Of a stretch of DNA of 36,757 nt, positions 25,532 through 32,817 are shown piece by piece. The notes under the pieces are model-generated. The model made no database searches. It was given only the letters and a program-made list of their open reading frames with translations, and was not told the origin of the DNA. How positions within the stretch are numbered: the stretch's first letter is position 1; each line of letters begins with the position of its first letter. The position numbers and the translations under genes were made by a program. Origin of the DNA: Desulfuromonadaceae bacterium (GTDB lineage: Bacteria; Desulfobacterota; Desulfuromonadia; Geobacterales; Pseudopelobacteraceae); the NCBI GenBank assembly GCA_028687585.1, contig JAQTZV010000041.1, positions 1 through 36,757 on the forward strand. The letters run 5' to 3'.

Positions 25532-27121
25532 ATGAGTAGTTTTATTGCGCTGCCCAAGGGCGTGACAGAAGAGGCCTTTACCAAGGCGATCAAAGAGTAC
25601 CGGGCGCTTCTGGGCGAAGACCGGGTTCGTACCGATTCGGCTTCCCTGCAGTCGTATCTGAAAATCATGATCCCGGAAAGTGTGGAGCTGCACAAACCTT
25701 CCGCAGCTATCTACCCGCGGACAGTCAAAGAGATTCAGGCCATTGTTGGTATTGCCAATAAGTACAAGACGCCGCTCTGGACGGTCAGCACCGGCAAGAA
25801 TATGGGCTACGGTTCAGCTGCGCCGGCAACCAGCGGGCAGATCGTCCTCGATCTGAAGACCATGAAGAAGATCATCCATGTGGACGAGGAACTGGGCTAT
25901 TGCCTGGTAGAGCCGGGAGTAACCTACTACGACCTGCAGGAGTACTTCAAAAAACATAAGCTGAACCTGTGGGTAGATGTGCCGGCCCCTTCAGCCATGG
26001 CCAGTCCGGTCGGCAACACCATGGACCGGGGGGTCGGCTACACGCCCTATGGCGAACACTTCCTCTTCTCCTGTGGTATGGAGCTGGTCCTGGCCAATGG
26101 TGACGTGATTCGCACCGGTACCGGCGGGGTTCAGAATTCGACCAGCTGGCAGAACAATAAATGGGGTTTTGGACCGTATGTGGACGGCATCTTCACCCAG
26201 TCCAACTTCGGTATCCTTACCAAGCTGGGTGTCTGGCTGATGAAAGGGCCGCCTCCAGGCGGGTACATGCCATTCCTGATGAAGTTTCCCAAGGTCGAAA
26301 TGCTGGCCGATATCATCAAGACCCTTATGCCGCTGCGACTGGCCCAGATCATTCCGAATGCCTGCATAGTGGTAAACGCCGGGTGGGAAGCAGCCGGTTA
26401 CTTCACCTATGACAAGAACGGCAAGGGCACCAACCGGGATACCTTTTACAAGGGAAAAGACAGTCTGCCACCCAAGGTTTTTCAGCAGATCATGGACAAA
26501 TACGACGTCGGTGCCTGGAACTTTTACGCCGCACTCTACGGTTCGCCGGAACAGGTCGCCCTGAACTGGAAGTATGTCTCTGGAGCCTTCAAGGCCAAGT
26601 TCGGCGACAAGGTCAAGATTGTTACGGAAAGTGACGCCAAGGATGACCCGATCTTTGAATATCGCAAACAGCTGATGATGGGGGGGAGTACCCTGCAGGA
26701 ATTCGGACTCTATAACTGGCGCGGCGGCGGCGGCTCCATGTGGTTCGCCCCGGTGGCTGCAGCCCGTCCGTCGGAATGCGACAAGCAGATGCGTCTGGCC
26801 ACCGAAGTCCTCAACAAGTACGGTTTCGATTATGTTTCGGAGTTCATTGTCGGCTGGCGCGACATGCATCACATCGTGGACCTGCTCTATGATCGCACCA
26901 ATCCGGATGAGATGGCAAAGGCCTACAAATGTTTTAACGAACTACTGACCGTCTTCACCAACAACGGCTGGGGCACCTATCGGACCAACACGGCTTTCAT
27001 GGACAAGGTTTCCCACTCCTACGGCGAGGGGATGCGCGACATTCATTACAAATTGAAAAAAGCGCTGGACCCCAACAATATTCTGGCACCGGGCAAGTCG
27101 GGAATAAATCTCAACCCCTAG
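25532..27121 (+). CDS. pchF: p-Cresol methylhydroxylase flavoprotein, catalytic alpha subunit
   Basis: 529 residues, VAO/PCMH family. It oxidises p-cresol (or a 4-alkylphenol) to the 4-hydroxybenzyl alcohol and on to the aldehyde, with water as oxygen source. The FAD pyrophosphate loop WTVSTGKNMGYG is at 83-94. Tyr394 in LYNWRGGGG aligns with the covalent FAD tyrosine (Tyr384) of the P. putida enzyme and equals the Tyr394 reported for G. metallireducens. Active-site counterparts Tyr93, Glu437, His446, Tyr483 and Arg484 are all kept. No signal peptide is present. The ATG at 25532 follows GAGGAG by 6 bp; a GTG two codons upstream is in frame but overlaps that site. Substrate could also be 4-ethylphenol or another 4-alkylphenol; sequence alone does not decide. 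Confidence 0.93.
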   Translation: MSSFIALPKGVTEEAFTKAIKEYRALLGEDRVRTDSASLQSYLKIMIPESVELHKPSAAIYPRTVKEIQAIVGIANKYKTPLWTVSTGKNMGYGSAAPATSGQIVLDLKTMKKIIHVDEELGYCLVEPGVTYYDLQEYFKKHKLNLWVDVPAPSAMASPVGNTMDRGVGYTPYGEHFLFSCGMELVLANGDVIRTGTGGVQNSTSWQNNKWGFGPYVDGIFTQSNFGILTKLGVWLMKGPPPGGYMPFLMKFPKVEMLADIIKTLMPLRLAQIIPNACIVVNAGWEAAGYFTYDKNGKGTNRDTFYKGKDSLPPKVFQQIMDKYDVGAWNFYAALYGSPEQVALNWKYVSGAFKAKFGDKVKIVTESDAKDDPIFEYRKQLMMGGSTLQEFGLYNWRGGGGSMWFAPVAAARPSECDKQMRLATEVLNKYGFDYVSEFIVGWRDMHHIVDLLYDRTNPDEMAKAYKCFNELLTVFTNNGWGTYRTNTAFMDKVSHSYGEGMRDIHYKLKKALDPNNILAPGKSGINLNP

Positions 27122-27223
27122 AACAGGATCATTGCGGTGACGAGAAAGTTACACCATATCTTTCGGCAGGCCATTCGGCATAGTGCCGCATAACGGACGA
27201 TCAACGTAGAGGAGGCAAGCAAC

Positions 27224-28789
27224 ATGAGCAGCTATATGGCACTTCCCAAGGGAATGAAAGAAGAGACATTTGCAAAAGCCATTCAGGAGTTTCGAACCAT
27301 TCTGGGAGAAGCCAAGGTTCGCACCGATCAGGCCTCTCTGCAGCCGTACATGAGAAATACGATCGCCGAAAACGGAGAGCCGCACAAACCTTCTGCGGTC
27401 ATCTCTCCCACCACACCGAAGGAGATTCAGGGCGTTGTCGGCATTGCCAACAAATATAAAACACCACTCTGGACCAGCTACGGCATGGAAAATGAGGGAT
27501 ATGGCTCCGCTGTCCCGGCCACCAGCGGACAGATCATCCTTGATCTGAAAAACATGAAAAAGATCATCGAAGTTGATCAGGAACTGGGCTATTGCCTGGT
27601 GGAGCCAGGGGTCACCTACGACGAACTGCAGCAGTATCTGAAAAAAAACAAGATCAACCTGTGGCTCGATGCTCCTGCTCCAGCAACGGGTGTCAGTGTT
27701 GTCGGCAATATTCTGGAACGGGGGGGCGGCTACACTCCATACAGCGAAGACTTCCTCTTTTCCTGCGGCATGGAAGTGATCCTTGCAGACGGTAAACTGC
27801 TGCGTACCGGCATGGGCGGCATTCCCAATTCAACCAGCTGGCAGGTCTTTAAATGGGGATTCGGACCGTATGTGGATGGACTGTTCTCGCAAGGCAACAA
27901 CGGCATTGTCACCAAGATGGGCACCTGGTTGATGGGCCCCCCTCCTCCGGGAGGATATATGCCGTTTTGCATCAGGTTTCCGCGCCTCGAGATGATTGCC
28001 GAAATCATCAAGCCGCTTATGTTTCTGCGCCAGGCTCAGATCGTCCCCAATGCCACCGCCCTGGTCAATGCAGGTTGGGAAGCGGCTACGGTTGTTGCCA
28101 ATAGCGGCAAAGACAAGGGCCGTTTTATCAGAAACGGAGGCGGTCCCATTCCCACCAGCAAGCTGATCAGCACCTACGGTGTTGGTGCCTGGAACCTGTA
28201 CGGAGCCGTATACGGCTCTCCCGAGCAGGTGGCACTGAACTGGAAGTATGTTTTTGGTACCTTCAAAGCGGCTTTCGGCGACAAGATCCAGATAATTACC
28301 GAAAAAGAGGCAAAAGGCGACCCGGTTTTCGAGTACCGGAAACAGTTGATGATGGGGGGGGTTACCCCGCAGAGTCCACTCGATCGCTGGCGGGCCGGCG
28401 GCGGTTCCATGAAATTCACCCCTGTGGCTGCCGCCACTGCCACCGAGTGCTACCAACAGGCCAAAACCGCGTCTGACATTGTCAATAAACATGGTTTCGA
28501 TTATCTCAGCGAATTCAGTTTCTTCTGGTACGACGCGCGCCACGTGGTCGATCTGCGCTTTGACCGCTCGCAGCCGGAAGAGATGAAGCGAGCCTACAAG
28601 TGTTACGATGAGCTGTTGACCGTTTTCGCTAAACGCGGCTGGGCGGTCAATCGCACCAACACCGCCTTTATGGACAAAGTTGCTGACGGATACGGTCCGG
28701 CCATGCGCCGTCTGCAGCGTACCATAAAAACAGCGCTCGACCCGAACAACATCCTGGCGCCCGGCAAATCGGGCATCAATCTGGCGTGA
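27224..28789 (+). CDS. Degenerate PCMH flavoprotein paralogue (alpha-prime subunit)
   Basis: 521 residues, colinear with and clearly paralogous to the preceding alpha subunit over its full length. Key positions are changed: the FAD-linking tyrosine is Asp387 (LDRWRAGGG), the pyrophosphate loop STGKN has become YGMEN, the counterpart of catalytic His436 is Arg439 and that of Tyr473 is Asn476. Tyr93, Glu430 and Arg477 remain. The G. metallireducens PCMH is an alpha/alpha-prime/beta2 complex whose alpha-prime carries no FAD, and this gene fits that subunit. It is probably structural, perhaps anchoring the complex to the membrane partners. The reading frame is intact, so it is kept by selection and is not a decaying duplicate. 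AGAGGAGG lies upstream of the ATG. Confidence 0.9.
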   Translation: MSSYMALPKGMKEETFAKAIQEFRTILGEAKVRTDQASLQPYMRNTIAENGEPHKPSAVISPTTPKEIQGVVGIANKYKTPLWTSYGMENEGYGSAVPATSGQIILDLKNMKKIIEVDQELGYCLVEPGVTYDELQQYLKKNKINLWLDAPAPATGVSVVGNILERGGGYTPYSEDFLFSCGMEVILADGKLLRTGMGGIPNSTSWQVFKWGFGPYVDGLFSQGNNGIVTKMGTWLMGPPPPGGYMPFCIRFPRLEMIAEIIKPLMFLRQAQIVPNATALVNAGWEAATVVANSGKDKGRFIRNGGGPIPTSKLISTYGVGAWNLYGAVYGSPEQVALNWKYVFGTFKAAFGDKIQIITEKEAKGDPVFEYRKQLMMGGVTPQSPLDRWRAGGGSMKFTPVAAATATECYQQAKTASDIVNKHGFDYLSEFSFFWYDARHVVDLRFDRSQPEEMKRAYKCYDELLTVFAKRGWAVNRTNTAFMDKVADGYGPAMRRLQRTIKTALDPNNILAPGKSGINLA

Positions 28790-28796
28790 GGGCTGC
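28782..28796 (+). promoter_or_regulatory. Weak sigma-54-like element before the kinase gene
   Basis: TGGCGTG, four bases, CTGC: GG and GC at the right spacing but with three mismatches to the consensus. It overlaps the stop codon of the alpha-prime gene. It could drive the downstream segment separately. Confidence 0.25.
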
Positions 28797-28810
28797 CACA
28801 AAGGGGTACC

Positions 28811-28933
28811 ATGAATTTAGAACGGAAGCCGTTTCCGCTGTTGTATGTAAATCGGCTATGCGCCCCTGTTTGTAAGAGCTTGTCTACTCCAAGCTGGAGA
28901 AGCTGTCGGGGGAATTGCAGCATCTGTAATTAA
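28811..28933 (+). CDS. Possible small cysteine-rich ORF, 40 residues
   Basis: ATG preceded by AAGGGG encodes a 40-residue peptide with five cysteines, including CAPVC and CRGNCSIC near the end. It fills most of the 168-base gap before the kinase gene. No family is recognised and the ribosome site is only fair, so it may be chance. Confidence 0.2.
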   Translation: MNLERKPFPLLYVNRLCAPVCKSLSTPSWRSCRGNCSICN

Positions 28934-28957
28934 CAGAAATTTATTATGGAGCCCGCC

Positions 28958-30049
28958 ATGTGCAACGATAAAACAGTTCTGATTATTAACCCCGGATCCA
29001 CATCTACTAAGATCGGTATTTTCTCTGCCGGTGAGATGAAGGTGAATGCTTCGGTAAAACATGCAGACGAGGAAATACGAAAGTTTGCAACCATCTGGGA
29101 TCAGTATGACTACCGCAGAGATGCCGTACTACAGGTACTGAAAGACAACAACTTCTCCATGGGGGAAATGGACGCTATCGCCTGTCGCGGTGGCAATGTC
29201 AAGCCGCTTCCAGGCGGCACCTATCTGGTCTGTCCGAAGATGATTGCAGACATGAAAAGCGGCATCTATGGCGGTCATCCCATCAACGTCGGAGGTCTGG
29301 TCGCCTTTGATCTGGGGCACCAGTTTAACATTCCGGTGTTAACCGCTGACCCGCCCATGACCGATGAATTGTGCATCTCAGCACGCTATTCAGGCATCCC
29401 GCAGATCGCCCGGCAGAGCAGTTTTCATGCCTTGAACCAGAAAGCAACTGCTCGCAAAATTGCTGCCGAACTTGGCAGGAAGTATGAAGAAGTCAACTTA
29501 ATCGTTGTGCATCTGGGTGGCGGCATCTCTGTCGGGGCCCATAAAAAAGGCAAGATTATTGATGTCAACAACGCCCTGGACGGAGATGGTCCCTTTTCAC
29601 CGGAACGGGCTGGGTCGCTGCCGGCCGGAGACCTGGTTAAGATGTGCTTCAGTGGCGAGTACAGCAAGGAGCAGATCTTGAAATTGCTGACTGGCGGCGG
29701 CGGATTATATGCGTATTTGGGTACGACCAATGCCATTGAAATCGAAAAGCGGATAGCCGAGGGTGACCGTAAAGCGGCGGAAGTGTATGAAGCCATGGTC
29801 TATCAGGTTGCCAAAGAGATCGGCGCCTCTGCTACGGTATTGGAAGGAAAGGTGGATGCAATTGCTCTGACAGGAAGTCTTGTATATTCCCAAAGGCTAC
29901 TGGAGAGCCTGAAAGCTAAAATATCATTTATCGCGCCCGTGCACCTGAATCCTGGTGAGAATGAGATGGAAGCCCTGGCGGATGCTGCGATGCGCTACTT
30001 CAACAAAGAGGAGGAGTTGTCAATTTATAGAGGAGGAGAAGATAGTTAG
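28958..30049 (+). CDS. buk: Butyrate kinase family acyl kinase
   Basis: 363 residues, acetate/butyrate kinase fold of the ASKHA superfamily. The phosphate-1 motif IINPGSTSTKIGIF is near residue 8, HLGGGISVGAHKKG near 190 and the adenosine motif IALTGSLVYS near 307. It reversibly transfers phosphate between an acyl-phosphate and ADP. Its usual partner, phosphate butyryltransferase, lies about 5 kb downstream in the same gene set. GGAG lies 6 bp before ATG 28958; the ATG at 28946 overlaps the site and is rejected. Between genes for phenol oxidation and aldehyde oxidation, the substrate may be an aromatic or branched acyl group. ATP-making release of an acid and ATP-driven activation are both possible. 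Confidence 0.88.
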   Translation: MCNDKTVLIINPGSTSTKIGIFSAGEMKVNASVKHADEEIRKFATIWDQYDYRRDAVLQVLKDNNFSMGEMDAIACRGGNVKPLPGGTYLVCPKMIADMKSGIYGGHPINVGGLVAFDLGHQFNIPVLTADPPMTDELCISARYSGIPQIARQSSFHALNQKATARKIAAELGRKYEEVNLIVVHLGGGISVGAHKKGKIIDVNNALDGDGPFSPERAGSLPAGDLVKMCFSGEYSKEQILKLLTGGGGLYAYLGTTNAIEIEKRIAEGDRKAAEVYEAMVYQVAKEIGASATVLEGKVDAIALTGSLVYSQRLLESLKAKISFIAPVHLNPGENEMEALADAAMRYFNKEEELSIYRGGEDS

Positions 30050-30113
30050 TGATTGGGCTATGTAGCCAGGTGATGTAGGTTGAATATAATATAAAATAAA
30101 AGGAGAAAGACTC

Positions 30114-30881
30114 ATGGGAAGACTGACAGGAAAGGTAGCAATTATTACAGGAGCGGCACAGGGAATAGGCGCAGCATATGCCTTGGGATTGGCAAAAGAA
30201 GGAGCAAAAATAGTTATTGCCGATGTACTCGACGGACAGAAAGCGGTAGATGCGGTTAAAGCCGCCGGTAGCGATGCAATATTTGTGAAAACCGACGTCA
30301 GCAATCTTGCGCAGTGTGACGCATTGGCGAAAGCGGCCCATGACAAGTTTGGCTCTGTTGATATTCTGCTCAACAATGCCGCCATTTTTGGCAGCATCGT
30401 CTTGAAACCTTTCATGGATTGCACTTCGGAAGAATTCATGAAAGTGTTGGAAATAAACGTGTTGGGCCAGTTCAACTGTATGAAGGCAGTCTTCCCCTAC
30501 ATGAAGGGCAAGGGTGGAAAGATTATCAACATCGGCTCTTCCTCGATCAATGAGGGGGTTCCAGGTATGCCCCATTATGTCGCTTCCAAGGGAGCCATCA
30601 TGGCTCTAACCCGTTCCATGGCACGTGAGATGGGCGATTTCAAGATCAACGTAAACACCATAGCACCGGGATTTACCCATTCTGACGGTGGCAACAACTT
30701 CGACAAGATCAAACAGTTGGACCTGCCACCACTCGAAGAGCTTCAGCTCAATGCCCGTTGTCTCAAGAGAGAAGCCGTGCCTGAGGACCTCATTGGTCTT
30801 GCCCTGTTTCTTTCATCCGACGACAGCGCCTTTATCACCGGCCAGATGATCGTTCACGATGGCGGCTTGTCGTTTCACTAA
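30114..30881 (+). CDS. Short-chain dehydrogenase/reductase, aryl alcohol dehydrogenase candidate
   Basis: 255-residue classical SDR. The coenzyme motif TGAAQGIG is at residues 13-20, NNAA near 88, a serine in GSSS near 141 and the YVASK catalytic pair near 155. An acidic residue after the second strand (IADVLDG) favours NAD over NADP. The C-terminal end SDDSAFITGQMIVHDGG closely resembles that of 1-phenylethanol dehydrogenase from Aromatoleum. It may oxidise 4-hydroxybenzyl alcohol or 1-(4-hydroxyphenyl)ethanol produced by the PCMH. AAGGAG lies 7 bp before the ATG. Cytosolic. Confidence 0.85.
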   Translation: MGRLTGKVAIITGAAQGIGAAYALGLAKEGAKIVIADVLDGQKAVDAVKAAGSDAIFVKTDVSNLAQCDALAKAAHDKFGSVDILLNNAAIFGSIVLKPFMDCTSEEFMKVLEINVLGQFNCMKAVFPYMKGKGGKIINIGSSSINEGVPGMPHYVASKGAIMALTRSMAREMGDFKINVNTIAPGFTHSDGGNNFDKIKQLDLPPLEELQLNARCLKREAVPEDLIGLALFLSSDDSAFITGQMIVHDGGLSFH

Positions 30882-31013
30882 AGGGAGAGTTCATGAAAGG
30901 AGTAATTGAAAGAATCTGATGCAATATCGATCGGAAAGGAGGTTTTAATTCAACATAATACAAACCGAAATAGTTTGTTGGCACAGTAATCATAATAAAC
31001 CACACTATATCAA

Positions 31014-31105
31014 CTCCGAGCCTGACATCCCTAAAGGGTTCAATCCCCATGGTTGCAGGCCTATGGGTCACTCTGGAAACGGCGTGGCCTCCTACTGAAA
31101 AGGAG
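31014..31105 (+). ncRNA. Moco/Tuco-type riboswitch candidate, copy 1, before the aldehyde dehydrogenase
   Basis: 5' CTCC (31014-31017) can pair with GGAG (31102-31105). Between them lie a small CCC/GGG hairpin, GGCCTATGGGTCAC, the loop TCTGGAAACGG, the pairing strand GTGGCC, and CTCC followed by TGAAAAGGAG. This arrangement, especially CTGGAAACGG inside a GGGTCAC/GTGGCC stem followed by CCTCC and GAAAAGGAG, resembles the molybdenum/tungsten-cofactor RNA motif as I remember it. The closing GGAG is also the ribosome site of the gene starting at 31113, so ligand binding would hide it. Copy 2 at 32683 shares the same skeleton. Confidence 0.6.
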
Positions 31106-31112
31106 AAAGTGA

Positions 31113-32555
31113 ATGAACGAGTACAAGCTGTTTATAAATGGGAAATGGGTCCCCTCGTCGACAGGAAGCCTGGTTGACGATTTCAATCCGGCAACCGGTG
31201 ACGTCTATGCCAGAGTACACCAGGCCAGCACGGAAGACATCGAATCTGCCATTGCTGCTGCCTATGCTGCAAAGGATGCCTGGGGAAGCACGCCACCGGC
31301 ATTTCGGGAAGGCATTTTGATAAAGGCTGCCGCAATACTGGAAGAGCGCATCCCTGAAATTGCCGACGTGCTTATCGATGAGGGTGGCGGCACATTCGGC
31401 AAAGCCATGTTCGAGGCAACATATGTAGTCAATCTGCTGCGCAGCGCTGCAGGGGAATGCCGACGCATTTTTGGTGAGACAATTCCATCCGATGCCCCCG
31501 GAGTGATTTCCATGACGGTTCGACGCCCGCTTGGAGTTATTGCAGGAATTTCACCATTTAATTTCCCCTTTATTCTCGCGATGAAGAAGGTCTGTCTAGC
31601 CCTGGCAGCCGGTAACACATTTGTCCTCAAACCAGCTTCGCCAACACCGGTCATCGGTCTCAAGATCGCGGAGCTTTTTGAAGCAGCAGGACTGCCGGCA
31701 GGTGTTCTGAATGTGATACCGGTCAAGGGAAGTATCATTGGAAACAAACTGGTTGTTGATCCGCGCATCCGCATGGTTACTTTTACCGGTTCAACCGAGG
31801 TCGGTAAGCAACTGGCCGAGGTAGCGGGACGTTACCAAAAGAAGATCACTCTGGAAATGGGTGGTAAAAGTCCGCTGATTATTCTTAAGGATGCGGATCT
31901 AGATTACGCTGTGGATGCTGCTGTATTCGGATTGTTCATGCATCAGGGACAGGTATGCATGGTTAACTCGCGGATGATTGTGGAAGCCGAAATCTATGAC
32001 AGCTTCTGCGAAAAACTTGCTGCCAAGGTAAAGACCCTTAAGGTGGGTGATCCGCACCAGCACGATACAGTCATCGGCCCGCTGGTTGAAAGCAAGCAAT
32101 GTTCCTTTATCAAGGGCCAGGTGGATGAAGCTGTAGCGGACGGTGCCCGCTTGCTGCACGGCGGCACCTATGAAGGTGGTTTCTTTCAGCCGACAATCGT
32201 CGCTGATATAACAACAAGCATGCGGATCTTTGATGAAGAGAGTTTCGGACCGGTAGCTTGCGTCATCAAAGCGGTCGACAGCGAGGAGGCGCTGGCTATT
32301 GCCAACAACTCAAGTTTTGGTCTCTCCTCCGCGATTATCACCAACGATCTGCAGAAGGCGTTCGATCTATCCCTGAGACTTGAGGCAGGGATGGTGCATA
32401 TAAACGATTGCACCATTCTTGATGAACCACATGTCCCCTTCGGTGGGATCAAAGACAGCGGCGTCGGCCGGGAGGGCGGACACTACTCAATGGAGGAAAT
32501 GACGGAAGTAAAATGGATTACGGTGCAGTTGGGCAAGAGGCAGTTTCCCTTCTGA
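31113..32555 (+). CDS. NAD(P)-dependent aldehyde dehydrogenase (4-hydroxybenzaldehyde/vanillin type)
   Basis: 480-residue ALDH superfamily enzyme. NAD site segment SPFNFPF near 145, FTGSTEVGK near 225, catalytic glutamate in LEMGGKSP near 250 and nucleophilic cysteine in GQVCMVNSR near 284. The C-terminal PFGGIKDSGVGREGG is typical. It would oxidise the aromatic aldehyde from PCMH to the acid with NAD. It needs no metal cofactor, so the Moco-like leader in front of it is unexpected. The tungsten-type aldehyde oxidoreductase downstream could perform the same conversion with ferredoxin as acceptor. Confidence 0.9.
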   Translation: MNEYKLFINGKWVPSSTGSLVDDFNPATGDVYARVHQASTEDIESAIAAAYAAKDAWGSTPPAFREGILIKAAAILEERIPEIADVLIDEGGGTFGKAMFEATYVVNLLRSAAGECRRIFGETIPSDAPGVISMTVRRPLGVIAGISPFNFPFILAMKKVCLALAAGNTFVLKPASPTPVIGLKIAELFEAAGLPAGVLNVIPVKGSIIGNKLVVDPRIRMVTFTGSTEVGKQLAEVAGRYQKKITLEMGGKSPLIILKDADLDYAVDAAVFGLFMHQGQVCMVNSRMIVEAEIYDSFCEKLAAKVKTLKVGDPHQHDTVIGPLVESKQCSFIKGQVDEAVADGARLLHGGTYEGGFFQPTIVADITTSMRIFDEESFGPVACVIKAVDSEEALAIANNSSFGLSSAIITNDLQKAFDLSLRLEAGMVHINDCTILDEPHVPFGGIKDSGVGREGGHYSMEEMTEVKWITVQLGKRQFPF

Positions 32556-32682
32556 CGCTTGGTTGACGGGGAGATGACCGACTCCCGCGACATTTGCTCA
32601 ACACTCTTTTGCTGAAGCATCCAAGTAACCACTGTGCAACAGCTCTGTAATCCGAAATGATGGAGGCTGGATTCATTAACAA

Positions 32683-32774
32683 CTCTTAGCCTTGCAACCT
32701 AAAAGGAATTTTCCTCACGGCTGTCGGCCATTGGGTTCCACTGGAAACGGTGGAACCTCCCATTCGGAAAGGAG
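32683..32774 (+). ncRNA. Moco/Tuco-type riboswitch candidate, copy 2, before the aldehyde:ferredoxin oxidoreductase
   Basis: Same layout as copy 1: CTCT (32683-32686) opposite GGAG (32771-32774), AGCCTT, a hairpin AGGAA/TTCCT, GGCCATTGGGTTCCAC, TGGAAACG, GTGGAACC, CTCCC and TTCGGAAAGGAG. The GGTTCCAC/GTGGAACC stem differs in sequence from copy 1 but keeps pairing, which is covariation between the copies. It precedes a gene whose product needs a W/Mo pterin cofactor, the expected context. The 127 bases before it (32556-32682) show only a weak GGGAG/CTCCC hairpin. Confidence 0.65.
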
Positions 32775-32817
32775 CCAGTTTGTCATGATGGCACATACTT
32801 TAGCAAAGGAGAAAAAC

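Noticed and set aside
25991..26872. 293-codon minus-strand frame inside the PCMH alpha gene
   Set aside because: Antisense shadow of a fully conserved flavoprotein. A similar shadow exists over the paralogue at 27830-28801, which reflects shared codon use.
30979..30993. TTGGCAC sequence resembling a sigma-54 -24 box
   Set aside because: The bases at the -12 position read TCAT rather than TTGC, so the key GC is missing.
32692..32817. TTG-started extension of the aldehyde:ferredoxin oxidoreductase
   Set aside because: It runs through the riboswitch-like leader and lacks a ribosome site. Family N-termini begin at the ATG at 32818, with ATG 32785 as the only credible alternative.
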